DNA of 64,000 nucleotides from Paludibacteraceae bacterium (GTDB taxonomy: Bacteria > Bacteroidota > Bacteroidia > Bacteroidales > Paludibacteraceae): NCBI GenBank assembly GCA_017448985.1, contig JAFSKL010000017.1:1-64000 (forward strand), given 5' to 3'. The notes beneath the pieces are model-generated. The model was not told the DNA's origin. It was given only the letters and a program-made list of their open reading frames with translations, and searched no databases. Below, piece by piece: positions 36,140 through 44,352 of this stretch (its first letter is position 1; the number at the start of each line of letters is the position of its first letter). The position numbers and the translations under genes were made by a program.

Positions 36140-37462
36140 ATGAGCGAGCACAAGACAACAACTTTTTCTTCGAAGATCGGCCTCATCATGGCGGCCGCAG
36201 GTAGTGCTGTAGGCTTGGGAAATATATGGAAATTTCCGTATATAGCAGGCGAGAACGGCGGCGGCGCTTTTCTGATTGTGTATCTGATTTGCGTGGCGCT
36301 GTTCGGCTTGCCGCTCATTATGACTGAATTTCTCATCGGTAAGCGTTCCGGCAAGAGTGCCTATGGCGCTTTTCAGACGCTCAACGGCAACAAACGCTGG
36401 AACTGGATCAGTTGGCTTTGCATGCTGACGGCGTTCCTCATCATGGGTTTCTACTTCGTGGTGACAGGCTGGTGTTTCAGCTATCTTTCGGAAGCTGTGG
36501 TCCATGTGTTCAGCGGTTTGGACACGGAGGCGCTGTCGGCGCATTTTGTGGAAGTGTCGTCCAATATGCCTCGGATGGTCGTTTTCAGCATCATTCCTGT
36601 GGTGCTGACGGCGGCCGTGCTGTGGTTTGATGTGAACAAGGGTATTGAGCGGCTCAGTAAGATTCTGATGCCGTTGTTGCTCATGATGATGCTGATGATG
36701 GCCGGCCGTGTGCTGATGCTCGACGGCAGCAATATAGGTATGCAGTTCTTCTTCCGTTTTGACTTCTTGAAGATCACACCGACAGTCGTCATGGAAGCGA
36801 TGGGACAATGTTTCTTCAGTCTTTCTATCGGAATGGGAGCACTCATCACCTATGGCGCATATATGCCCAAGACGCAGAATGTGACCGCCACATCTATTCA
36901 GGTCATTGTGCTGGATACGATGGTGGCCCTCATGGCAGGTGTTATCGTTTTTCCTGCCGTCTTTGCGTTCGGTTTCAACCCTGCCGAGGGACCGCAACTG
37001 GTCTTTGTCGTACTGCCGGCGATCTTTGAGCAGATGTCGTTCTCATGGTTCAGTTCCGTGCTATTCTTTGCCTTGCTGTGCATCGCGGCGCTCACCTCGA
37101 CTATATCGTTGATGGAGGTGGCCGTCGCTTTTGTGAGCGAAGCGAGCGGAGGCAAACTGAATCGGCACAAGAGTGTGCTCATCGTCTCCGGCGTTGTCGT
37201 TGTGTTATGCGTGCTATGTGTGCTCCAACCGCGTCTGTTCGACTATTTCGATGAGGCAACGGCATGTGTCCTGATGCCACTCGGAGCGTTGAGCATGTCG
37301 CTGTTCGTCGGATGGGCATTACCAAAAAACGGCGAGAAAGGAGTCATTCACGCCGATAAGGGAATCAAACGATGGTTCAGAAAGATATATATCTTTATGC
37401 TCCGATGGATAGTGCCGGCGGCTATTATCGTGATTTTCCTCAATAGTCTCGGGCTCATTTAG
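36140..37462 (+). CDS. Sodium-dependent transporter, NSS/SNF family
   Basis: A 440-residue inner-membrane symporter of the LeuT fold. The start of TM1 has the family signature GSAVGLGNIWKFPYIAGENG (about 18-37) with the unwound Na+/substrate site; TM6 region SLSIGMGALITYGAYMP is also typical. It has 11 predicted membrane segments, usual for bacterial NSS members, which take up amino acids with Na+. The substrate cannot be told. It overlaps the convergent SDR gene by 4 bp. Confidence 0.93.
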   Translation: MSEHKTTTFSSKIGLIMAAAGSAVGLGNIWKFPYIAGENGGGAFLIVYLICVALFGLPLIMTEFLIGKRSGKSAYGAFQTLNGNKRWNWISWLCMLTAFLIMGFYFVVTGWCFSYLSEAVVHVFSGLDTEALSAHFVEVSSNMPRMVVFSIIPVVLTAAVLWFDVNKGIERLSKILMPLLLMMMLMMAGRVLMLDGSNIGMQFFFRFDFLKITPTVVMEAMGQCFFSLSIGMGALITYGAYMPKTQNVTATSIQVIVLDTMVALMAGVIVFPAVFAFGFNPAEGPQLVFVVLPAIFEQMSFSWFSSVLFFALLCIAALTSTISLMEVAVAFVSEASGGKLNRHKSVLIVSGVVVVLCVLCVLQPRLFDYFDEATACVLMPLGALSMSLFVGWALPKNGEKGVIHADKGIKRWFRKIYIFMLRWIVPAAIIVIFLNSLGLI

Positions 37463-38250
37463 AACAAACCGAGGCGACGAATGAGCCGTAACAGGCAAGT
37501 CGGTATCAGCAGAATGATGAAACACAATACCCTCCAGAAAACGGTGGGTATTGTTGTTTTGGCGCGTCCGCGGAATAGGGCCCGTAACGCTCGGCGCACT
37601 AAGGTCTGCGGGCTGACGATGATACCGAGACATTTGCCTACTTTGGTCAATGCCGGTTTGATAGAGTAGAGTCCTGTGTCCACAGCGCCAGGACTGACAT
37701 CCGTGACGTGTACGCCGTACTTGCGGAGTTCGATATGCAGGGCGCGCGTGAAATGGCTCAGGAACGCTTTGGTGCCACCGTAGGTACCGAGCCGCTGCGC
37801 TGCCATCTTGCTCGTCACCGAGCAGACGTTGAGGATGTATCCGTGGCGTCGTTCCCGCATGTCCTGACCGAAGAGATAACAGAGCATGGCAGGCGTGTAC
37901 ATATGCAGGTTCATGATAAGAGAGGTGAACGCCTCGCTGTCATCCAGGATGTCGCGGTCGTGATAGACGCCGGCATTGTTGACCAGCACCTCGACCTCTA
38001 TCTCATGTACGCGCGTGTAATCGTATAATTCGCGCGCGGAGGACTGCTGACCCAAGTCCATGACGAGGTCTATGACCTCAATTGGTGATTGCTCATTGGT
38101 AATTTGTGATCTGAGTTGTTCAGCCGCTTCGTGTATCTCGGGCACATTGCTAACGATAAGCAAGTTATAGCCTCGTTGTGCTAATTGTCTGGCGAACTCC
38201 AGACCCATGCCGGACGAAGCGCCTGTCACTAATGCAAAATGCTCTTTCAT
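37459..38250 (-). CDS. Short-chain dehydrogenase/reductase
   Basis: A 263-residue SDR with the cofactor loop TGASSGMG (9-16), NNAGVYHD (about 91) and the catalytic pair in YGGTK (Tyr and Lys four apart). It has a C-terminal hydrophobic segment (about 235-258, VLCFIILLIPTCLL), so it may be membrane-attached, unlike most SDRs. The substrate is unknown. An in-frame heptamer array encodes QITNEQSPIE at about 48-57. It is 6 bp downstream of the FAD/Fe-S dehydrogenase and probably in the same transcript. Confidence 0.86.
   Translation of the reverse strand: MKEHFALVTGASSGMGLEFARQLAQRGYNLLIVSNVPEIHEAAEQLRSQITNEQSPIEVIDLVMDLGQQSSARELYDYTRVHEIEVEVLVNNAGVYHDRDILDDSEAFTSLIMNLHMYTPAMLCYLFGQDMRERRHGYILNVCSVTSKMAAQRLGTYGGTKAFLSHFTRALHIELRKYGVHVTDVSPGAVDTGLYSIKPALTKVGKCLGIIVSPQTLVRRALRALFRGRAKTTIPTVFWRVLCFIILLIPTCLLRLIRRLGLF
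38081..38108. repeat. In-frame heptamer array, units ATTGGTG / ATTGCTC
   Basis: Four 7-bp units inside the SDR gene, encoding part of QITNEQSPIE between two conserved strands. Confidence 0.75.
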
Positions 38251-38256
38251 ATCGAA

Positions 38257-41082
38257 TTATCGTAAAAGTCTGTATAAGATTTCTATGGGGTGCAAGGCCA
38301 TGATGCCGGTTCCGTCATGTATCTGCGTGCGGCAGGAAGTGCCCGGAGCCGCGATGAAGACGGGATGCTCGATCGTATTATGGCGTGCAGCCTCACGCAC
38401 AGCCGGGAAGAGGATCATCTCGCCGATGGCGATAGAGGTACGGTAATGGGCTTTCTCGTATCCGAACGATCCCGCCATTCCGCAACAGCCCGAAGGGATT
38501 ACATGCACTTTCGTATTCGTCGGCAGGTTGAGCAGAGCCGCTGTCTTCTCTACGCCTACCAAGGCTTTCTGATGGCAATGACCATGAAGCCAGATCTCTG
38601 CTTCCATATCGCTGAAAGCGTCTTGGGTAATACGTCCTGCTTCCACCTCGCGCATCAGAAACTCATCATACAACAGGCTGTTCTTGGCCAAGCGCTCTGC
38701 ATCCTCTCGCCATTCGCCATTCGCCATTAACTGCGGATACTCATCGCGGAAGGACAGGATACACGAAGGTTCGATGCCCACAAGCGGCGTCTCATCCGTA
38801 ATGAGGTCATTGAGCTGACGGATGTTCTTTTGTGCATATCGTTTGGCCTGCCTTAGACAGCCTTTTGATATAGCCGCACGACCGCTTTGCTCGTGTTTGG
38901 GAACGATTACCTCGTAGCCCAAATGGTTCATCAATGCCACAAAAGTATATGCCAAGCTTGGCTCATTATAGCGTGTGAACTCATCGAGGAAAAGATAGAC
39001 TTTTCTCGATTGGTGATTGGTGATGGTTAATTGGTGATTTTTCTCTATCCGCGGAATAGTCCTTTCCGGCGCAAAGCCTGCCATCCGTTTGAGCAGCGAC
39101 GAAGTCCGTTTATTCGACGCAAGCCAATTATAGACATGCGGCACGAGCGAGCCAAGTCGCTGTATATCAGCATTATGCGTTATCAGCCAACTACGGAGTG
39201 GTGTGCCTTCGTGGTCATAGATGCGTTGCAAGGCTTCGGCACGCAGACGCGTCATGTCCACACCCGATGGACACTCTTTCCGGCACGCCTTACACGCCAG
39301 ACAGGACAGCAAGATTTCTTTCACTTGTGTACTGTCAACAGGTCCACCGCTCAGGAACTCGCGGAGCATGTTGGCCCGTGCCCTCGTGGTCTGCAACTCA
39401 TCGCCGCTCACCTTGTATGTCGGACACATCGTCCCGCCTATGAGTGCCGACTTGCGGCAGTCACCCGAACCGTTGCATTGTTCTACGCGGCAGAGCAGGT
39501 CGTCGCCGGTAACCGGTTTTCCGTAACCCATAACTCGTAGCCCTTCATCCATCTTTGGCGTATCCACAATCTTATGCGGATTGAAGATATTGTCCGGATC
39601 CCAGCAGTATTTGACTTGCCGCATCAGCTCATAGGTCTGCTCGCCGTATTGCAGCGGAATAAACTCTCCCCTCAGACGCCCGTCCCCGTGCTCGCCGCTG
39701 ATGGTACCTCTGTGCTTGCGAACGAGCAGCGTCGTCTCGTGTGCTACCGTGCGGAAGAGGCGCTTGCCTTCTTCGGTCTTGAGATTGATGATAGGCCTCA
39801 AGTGCAGCTCGCCCGTGCTGATATGGCCGTAGAAGACGCACGAAATGCCGAGCCGTTGGAGCATCTCGCGGAAGTCCCGCATGTACGCCGGCAGTCGGGT
39901 AGGGGCTACCGCCGTATCTTCGATCACACCCGTCGGTTTGGCGTCACCTCTCATGCCGTTCAGGATGCCCAAACCGGCTTTGCGCAAATCCCAAACCTTG
40001 CTTACATCGTTGCCGTAGACACGCGTACAGAGCGTCACAAGGCCGGTCTTCAACAAGGCTTTCTCCATCGCTTCGACCTGTCTGTCTATGTCCTTACGCG
40101 TGTCGCTCCTTAGTTCGGCTATGAGTAGCGCAGCAGGGTCGCCCTGCACGAAGAAACGCACTACGGCAGACGTATTCTTGCTTAGTTCGAGAAGTTCGCC
40201 GTCCATCAGTTCCACGGCCGTAGGATGATGCTGCAAGGCTGTCAGGTTCGCTTCAAAAGCGGCATCGAGACTCACACAATGGGCACAAACGACCATCACC
40301 TCTTGCGGCGGAAGCGGATCAAGCGACACCTTGATGCGCGTGAGTAAGGCGAGCGTGCCTTCACTACCGGCAATGAGTTTGCATAGGTTAATAGTCCGGT
40401 CCTTTGATATGTCTGCAATCACTTCATCTATCGCGTAGCCGCAACTTCTTCTGGTCAGTTCTTTATCCGGATAAGTCTCTTCTATCAGCTTCCGCGTCTG
40501 TTCATCCTCCGCCCAACGAATCAGTTGTGCATAAATGCGTCCTTCCAAACTATCGCCTTTCGCCTTTAACCATTCGCCATCCGCCTTTACCTTTCCAAAA
40601 TGCACTTTCGTCCCGTCCGACAGGATTCCGTCGGCTTCCAACACGTGCGGGCGCGTGCTCCCGTAAATTAAGGAGTGCGTACCGCAGGAGTTGTTGCCCA
40701 CCATACCGCCGATACAGCAGCGGTTGGAAGTGGATGTTTCGGGGCTGAAGAAAAGACCGTATGGTTTGAGCGCCATATTCAGTTCGTCACGTACCACACC
40801 CGGTTCTACCCATGCATATCGCTCTTCGGCGTTGATTTCGAGGATATGGTTCATGTGTCGGCTGATGTCTGCCACGATACCGTTTCCGACCACTTGTCCG
40901 GCGATAGAAGTACCGCCCGCACGCACGATGAGATTCGTCCCACGGCGACGCGCTTCCGCTATCAACGCCACGAGATCATCCTCGTCTTTCGGATAGGCCA
41001 CGCCGTACGGTATCTCCCGATACACGCTCGCATCCGTCGCGTACGCTATCTTGTGCAAACTGTCCGTCTTGATCTCTATCAT
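38257..41082 (-). CDS. FAD-linked oxidase with C-terminal Fe-S / CCG domain (D-lactate dehydrogenase / GlcD-GlcF fusion type)
   Basis: A 941-residue fused dehydrogenase. The FAD-binding (PCMH-type) domain is at about 40-215 (VRAGGTSIAGQVVGNGIV, GGMVGNNSCGTHS), the FAD-oxidase C-terminal domain at about 250-460 (YGHISTGELHLRP, GEHGDGRLRGEF). The Fe-S part has CLACKACRKECPSG (about 600) and a CNGSGDC block, and a CCG-type cluster region ends the protein (HGHCHQKALVG, SGCCGMAGSFG). It is expected to oxidise a D-2-hydroxy acid such as D-lactate or glycolate. Four separate in-frame heptamer arrays fall in this one gene, at least three of them in linker-like stretches. Confidence 0.9.
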   Translation of the reverse strand: MIEIKTDSLHKIAYATDASVYREIPYGVAYPKDEDDLVALIAEARRRGTNLIVRAGGTSIAGQVVGNGIVADISRHMNHILEINAEERYAWVEPGVVRDELNMALKPYGLFFSPETSTSNRCCIGGMVGNNSCGTHSLIYGSTRPHVLEADGILSDGTKVHFGKVKADGEWLKAKGDSLEGRIYAQLIRWAEDEQTRKLIEETYPDKELTRRSCGYAIDEVIADISKDRTINLCKLIAGSEGTLALLTRIKVSLDPLPPQEVMVVCAHCVSLDAAFEANLTALQHHPTAVELMDGELLELSKNTSAVVRFFVQGDPAALLIAELRSDTRKDIDRQVEAMEKALLKTGLVTLCTRVYGNDVSKVWDLRKAGLGILNGMRGDAKPTGVIEDTAVAPTRLPAYMRDFREMLQRLGISCVFYGHISTGELHLRPIINLKTEEGKRLFRTVAHETTLLVRKHRGTISGEHGDGRLRGEFIPLQYGEQTYELMRQVKYCWDPDNIFNPHKIVDTPKMDEGLRVMGYGKPVTGDDLLCRVEQCNGSGDCRKSALIGGTMCPTYKVSGDELQTTRARANMLREFLSGGPVDSTQVKEILLSCLACKACRKECPSGVDMTRLRAEALQRIYDHEGTPLRSWLITHNADIQRLGSLVPHVYNWLASNKRTSSLLKRMAGFAPERTIPRIEKNHQLTITNHQSRKVYLFLDEFTRYNEPSLAYTFVALMNHLGYEVIVPKHEQSGRAAISKGCLRQAKRYAQKNIRQLNDLITDETPLVGIEPSCILSFRDEYPQLMANGEWREDAERLAKNSLLYDEFLMREVEAGRITQDAFSDMEAEIWLHGHCHQKALVGVEKTAALLNLPTNTKVHVIPSGCCGMAGSFGYEKAHYRTSIAIGEMILFPAVREAARHNTIEHPVFIAAPGTSCRTQIHDGTGIMALHPIEILYRLLR
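38709..38729. repeat. In-frame heptamer array, unit CGCCATT, three exact copies
   Basis: Three identical 7-bp units (21 bp) in the FAD dehydrogenase gene, encoding LMANGEWR. Confidence 0.85.
39009..39043. repeat. In-frame heptamer array, units ATTGGTG / ATGGTTA
   Basis: Five 7-bp units (35 bp) in the FAD dehydrogenase gene, encoding NHQLTITNHQSR. It bridges the Fe-S domain and the CCG domain. Confidence 0.85.
39521..39541. repeat. In-frame heptamer-like array, units CCGTAAC / CCATAAC
   Basis: Three degenerate 7-bp units in the FAD dehydrogenase gene, encoding LRVMGYGK. The same type as the RecQ array at 58557. Confidence 0.6.
40554..40595. repeat. In-frame heptamer array, units CGCCTTT / AACCATT
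   Basis: Six 7-bp units (42 bp) in the FAD dehydrogenase gene, encoding KVKADGEWLKAKGDS. This is the longest in-gene heptamer array with a constant 7-bp period. Confidence 0.85.
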
Positions 41083-41146
41083 ATCTCAAGATATAAAATC
41101 AGCGCACAACCAAGTGCGCGCTGATTCTGCTAAACTGTATGACTTC

Positions 41147-43876
41147 TTATTGCTCGTCCTCCACAGCGGCTTGTGCGGCTGCGAGGCGGGCGATAGGTAC
41201 GCGGAACGGGCTGCAGGAAGCATAGTTCATGCCGACGCGGGCACAGAACTTAACAGAGCTGGGCTCGCCACCGTGCTCGCCACATATACCGGTACGCAAG
41301 CCCGGACGAACGGCACGACCTTTCTCAACGGCCATTTTGATCAACTGACCAACACCATTCTGGTCAAGTACCTGGAACGGATCCACTTTGAGGATCTTCT
41401 TCTCGAGGTAAGCCGGCAAGAACGAAGCGATATCGTCACGGCTGTAACCGAAGGTCATCTGCGTCAAGTCGTTGGTACCAAAGCTGAAATACTGTGCCTC
41501 GGTAGCGATGCGGTCTGCTGTCAGGGCAGCACGCGGGATCTCGATCATGGTACCGATCTCGAACTCCACTTCTACGCCGTACTCAGCAAATACCTCTTTC
41601 GCCACGCGCTGGATGATCTCCTTCTGCTGCTTGAGCTCATAGAGGATACCGATGAGCGGAACCATGATTTCCGGCATCGGGTTCTTACCCTCTTTCTTCA
41701 GCTCACAAGCGGCGCTGAGGATAGCGCGGGTCTGCATTGCGGTAATCTCCGGGAAGGTGATACCCAGACGGCATCCGCGGTGTCCCAACATCGGGTTATT
41801 CTCTGCCAATGAAGCTACACGCGTCTGGATCTCTTCTACCGAAACACCCATCTCCTTGGCCATCTGCTCCTGACCTTTCAGATCATGAGGAACGAACTCG
41901 TGCAAAGGAGGATCGAGCAGACGAATATTCACCGGACAGCCGTCCATGGCCTCGAGGATTCCCTTGAAGTCAGCTTTCTGATAGGGCAGCAGTTTGGCCA
42001 ATGCTTTCTCACGGCCCTCTGCGTCCTTGGCAAGAATCATCTCGCGCATAGCCAGAATCTTCTTGTCCTCGAAGAACATATGTTCCGTACGGGTCAGACC
42101 GATACCTTTGGCACCGAAAGCGCGAGCCACGCGTGCATCATGCGGCGTGTCGGCATTGGTACGAACCTGGAGTTGCGTATATTTGTCGCAGAGGTCCATC
42201 AGGTCCTTGAAGTCGCCGCTCAGTTCAGCAGCCTTCGTCGGGATCTCACCTGCATACACCTGACCTGTCGAGCCGTTGAGCGAGAGATAGTCGCCCTCAT
42301 GATAGGTCACACCTTCAATCTTGACGGTCTTCGCCTTGTAGTCCACTTGGATAGCACCAGCACCGGAAACGCAGCACTTACCCATACCACGAGCCACTAC
42401 GGCAGCGTGGCTGGTCATACCACCGCGAGCGGTAAGGATACCTTCAGCAGCACTCATACCTGCCAAGTCCTCAGGGCTGGTCTCAATACGAACCATTACC
42501 ACTTTGTGACCGTTCTCATGCCATTCCTGGGCGTCGTCAGCGTGGAATACGATCTGACCGCAAGCAGCACCCGGAGAAGCGGGCAGACCTTGCGTGATGA
42601 CCTTTGCTTTTTTCAAAGCATCCTTGTCAAAGACAGGATGGAGCAGTTCGTCTAACTTCTGTGGCTCGCAGCGAAGGATGGCCTCTTTCTCTGAAATAAC
42701 GCCTTCGCGACACAAATCCATCGCGATTTTCACCATTGCCGTACCGGTACGTTTGCCGTTACGGGTCTGTAAGAACCACAGTTTGCCTTCCTGAACGGTG
42801 AACTCCATATCCTGCATATCGCGGTAGTGGTCCTCCAGTTTCTGCTGAATAGCGTTCAGTTCCTCATAGAGCTTCGGCATGGCCTCTTCCATCGACGGAT
42901 ACTTGCTGGCACGCTCCGCCTCGCTGATACCCTGCAGAACTGCCCAACGACGGCTTCCCTCCAGCGTGATCTGTTGCGGCGTACGGATACCGGCTACCAC
43001 ATCCTCACCTTGTGCGTTAACAAGGTACTCTCCGTTGAACAGGTTCTCACCCGTAGCGGCATCACGGCTGAAGCATACACCGGTAGCGGAGGTCTCACCC
43101 ATGTTTCCGAATACCATAGCCATTACCGAAACGGCCGTTCCCCATTCGTCAGGAATTCCTTCCATCTTACGATAGAGGATAGCACGCTCGTTCATCCAGC
43201 TGCGGAATACGGCACAGATAGCGCCCCAGAGCTGCTCGATAGGATCATTGGGGAAGTCCTTGCCTGTCTGCTCTTTGATGGCGGTCTTGAAACGTGCCAC
43301 GAGCAGCTTGAGTTCTTCTACATTCAGGTCCTTGTCTAGCTTGATGCCACGGATAGCTTTCACCTCTTCGATGATGGCCTCAAACGGGTCGATATCGGTC
43401 TTGTTCACCGGTTTCATGCCGAGCACTACATCGCCGTACATCTGTACGAAACGGCGGTAGGAGTCATACACGAAGTGCGGGTTCTGCGTCTTTTGGCACA
43501 TACCCTCAGCTACGGTGTCGTTCAGACCAAGGTTGAGGATGGTGTCCATCATACCGGGCATCGAAGCGCGAGCTCCCGAACGAACAGAAACGAGAAGCGG
43601 GTTCTTCGGATCGCCGAACTTGCAGTTCATCAGTTCCTCAACGTGCTTAACGGCTGCGTTGACTTCCTCGGTGAGCTCTGCTACGATCTGCTCCTGACCC
43701 ACTTGATAATACTCGTTGCAAACTTCTGTGGTGATGGTGAATCCGGGAGGTACCGGAACGCCTACCAAGTTCATTTCAGCACAGTTAGCGCCTTTACCGC
43801 CAAGCAGTTCGCGCATTTGTGCGTTACCTTCAGCCTTACCGTTACCGAAGGTATAAACTCTTTTCTTCTTTTCCAT
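41147..43876 (-). CDS. ppdK: Pyruvate, phosphate dikinase
   Basis: A 909-residue enzyme that interconverts pyruvate + ATP + Pi and PEP + AMP + PPi. The N-terminal ATP-grasp domain starts VYTFGNGKAEGNAQMRELLG and contains GKGANCAEM. The swivelling domain has the catalytic His in GGMTSHAAVVARGMGKCCVSG (about residue 470). The C-terminal TIM barrel has GHRGCRLGI, FGTNDLTQ and the catalytic Cys in GICGEHGGEP. Length and all three domains are complete. In anaerobes it often works toward PEP or ATP using pyrophosphate, which fits the membrane pyrophosphatase in the same window. Confidence 0.97.
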   Translation of the reverse strand: MEKKKRVYTFGNGKAEGNAQMRELLGGKGANCAEMNLVGVPVPPGFTITTEVCNEYYQVGQEQIVAELTEEVNAAVKHVEELMNCKFGDPKNPLLVSVRSGARASMPGMMDTILNLGLNDTVAEGMCQKTQNPHFVYDSYRRFVQMYGDVVLGMKPVNKTDIDPFEAIIEEVKAIRGIKLDKDLNVEELKLLVARFKTAIKEQTGKDFPNDPIEQLWGAICAVFRSWMNERAILYRKMEGIPDEWGTAVSVMAMVFGNMGETSATGVCFSRDAATGENLFNGEYLVNAQGEDVVAGIRTPQQITLEGSRRWAVLQGISEAERASKYPSMEEAMPKLYEELNAIQQKLEDHYRDMQDMEFTVQEGKLWFLQTRNGKRTGTAMVKIAMDLCREGVISEKEAILRCEPQKLDELLHPVFDKDALKKAKVITQGLPASPGAACGQIVFHADDAQEWHENGHKVVMVRIETSPEDLAGMSAAEGILTARGGMTSHAAVVARGMGKCCVSGAGAIQVDYKAKTVKIEGVTYHEGDYLSLNGSTGQVYAGEIPTKAAELSGDFKDLMDLCDKYTQLQVRTNADTPHDARVARAFGAKGIGLTRTEHMFFEDKKILAMREMILAKDAEGREKALAKLLPYQKADFKGILEAMDGCPVNIRLLDPPLHEFVPHDLKGQEQMAKEMGVSVEEIQTRVASLAENNPMLGHRGCRLGITFPEITAMQTRAILSAACELKKEGKNPMPEIMVPLIGILYELKQQKEIIQRVAKEVFAEYGVEVEFEIGTMIEIPRAALTADRIATEAQYFSFGTNDLTQMTFGYSRDDIASFLPAYLEKKILKVDPFQVLDQNGVGQLIKMAVEKGRAVRPGLRTGICGEHGGEPSSVKFCARVGMNYASCSPFRVPIARLAAAQAAVEDEQ

Positions 43877-43913
43877 TATTGAAATAATTATTGTTTGTTA
43901 TCCATAACTAAAA

Positions 43914-43949
43914 CCGATTAAAACGCAAGCAAAGCGATGTTTTAATCGG
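43914..43949. terminator. Strong inverted repeat downstream of tRNA-Ala
   Basis: CCGATTAAAAC and GTTTTAATCGG form an 11-bp perfect stem with a 14-nt loop. It lies after tRNA-Ala on the minus strand and is followed there by TTTTAG, a short U-run. It probably ends the tRNA transcript before ppdK. Confidence 0.65.
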
Positions 43950-43963
43950 AAATCGAAAAAAAA

Positions 43964-44076
43964 GTGGAGTATAGCGGACTCGAAAATTGCGCTCGAGCAA
44001 TAATCGTGCCCCATCGGGCTAAGAACCGCGCGGGAGAGCCGCTATAATTCACGATGTGGAGTATAGCGGACTCGAA
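43964..44076. repeat. 21-bp direct repeat: duplicated tRNA-Ala 3' end (att-like)
   Basis: The 21 bases at 44056-44076 (tRNA-Ala T-arm and acceptor 3' end, starting GTGGAGTATAGCGG) recur exactly at 43964-43984, 92 bp away. This is the form of an integrase attachment-site duplication, but the 71 bp between hold no gene. Confidence 0.85.
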
Positions 44077-44130
44077 CCGCTCACCTCAACACTGCCAGTG
44101 TTGCGCTCTAGCCAGATGAGCTAATACCCC
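44057..44130 (-). tRNA. tRNA-Ala (GGC)
   Basis: Read from 44130 on the minus strand: acceptor GGGGTAT, D-arm, anticodon stem CAACA/TGTTG with loop CTGGCAG (anticodon GGC), T-loop TTCGAGT, acceptor 3' strand ATACTCC and discriminator A. The CCA is not encoded. The cloverleaf is complete. Confidence 0.95.
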
Positions 44131-44136
44131 GGAGCG

Positions 44137-44158
44137 TCCTCCCGTTGAAGCGGGAGGA
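44137..44158. other. GC-rich hairpin in the tRNA-Ala leader
   Basis: TCCTCCCG and CGGGAGGA form an 8-bp stem around TTGAAG. The flanking AGCGTCCTCCC also occurs at 51581, in the dispersed GC-rich repeat, so it may be a decayed member of that family. Confidence 0.55.
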
Positions 44159-44205
44159 GCGGCCTCCGCCTAGAAAGGATTACACCTTTTTGCGAAATGC
44201 GACTG

Positions 44206-44237
44206 CAAAGGTACAACATTTTTTTTATATATGCAAG
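44206..44237 (-). promoter_or_regulatory. Promoter for tRNA-Ala
   Basis: On the minus strand CTTG (44237-44234), 20 bases, TACCTTTG (44213-44206). One base from consensus in the -33 box. Confidence 0.68.
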
Positions 44238-44294
44238 CGCGCGTGCATTTTTTTATGGAAAAAGTGCGTTTTTTTCAAATTTATGGTCAAAATC

Positions 44295-44326
44295 TTTGGA
44301 TAAATGGAAAATTTATTGTACCTTTG
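44295..44326 (+). promoter_or_regulatory. Bacteroidetes-type promoter for the LPP20/PEGA genes
   Basis: TTTG (44295-44298), 20 bases, TACCTTTG (44319-44326). The start codon lies 27 bp downstream. Confidence 0.78.
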
Positions 44327-44352
44327 CCGCCAAATTACCAAAATGTGGGCTT

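Larger units (their letters stand above)
43877..44352. other. 476-bp region holding tRNA-Ala, its duplicated 3' end and two promoters
   Basis: No protein gene is supported here. It contains a stem-loop (43914-43949), a 21-bp copy of the tRNA-Ala 3' end (43964-43984), tRNA-Ala (44057-44130), a GC-rich hairpin (44137-44158), the tRNA promoter (44206-44237) and the promoter of the next gene (44295-44326). Confidence 0.75.

Noticed and set aside
34697..36997. A 766-codon open frame on the minus strand opposite the beta-helix and NSS genes
   Set aside because: The plus-strand genes have clear domains, signal peptide and membrane segments. The minus frame gives a His/Arg-rich product without domains, an effect of codon bias in the real genes.
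43985..44055. A second tRNA between the two copies of the tRNA-Ala 3' end
   Set aside because: Only the 3' 21 bases match a tRNA; no acceptor 5' strand, D-arm or anticodon arm can be formed.
44197..44352. N-terminal extension of the large LPP20-like protein
   Set aside because: The promoter (44295-44326) lies within it, and the ATG at 44353 begins a proper signal peptide.
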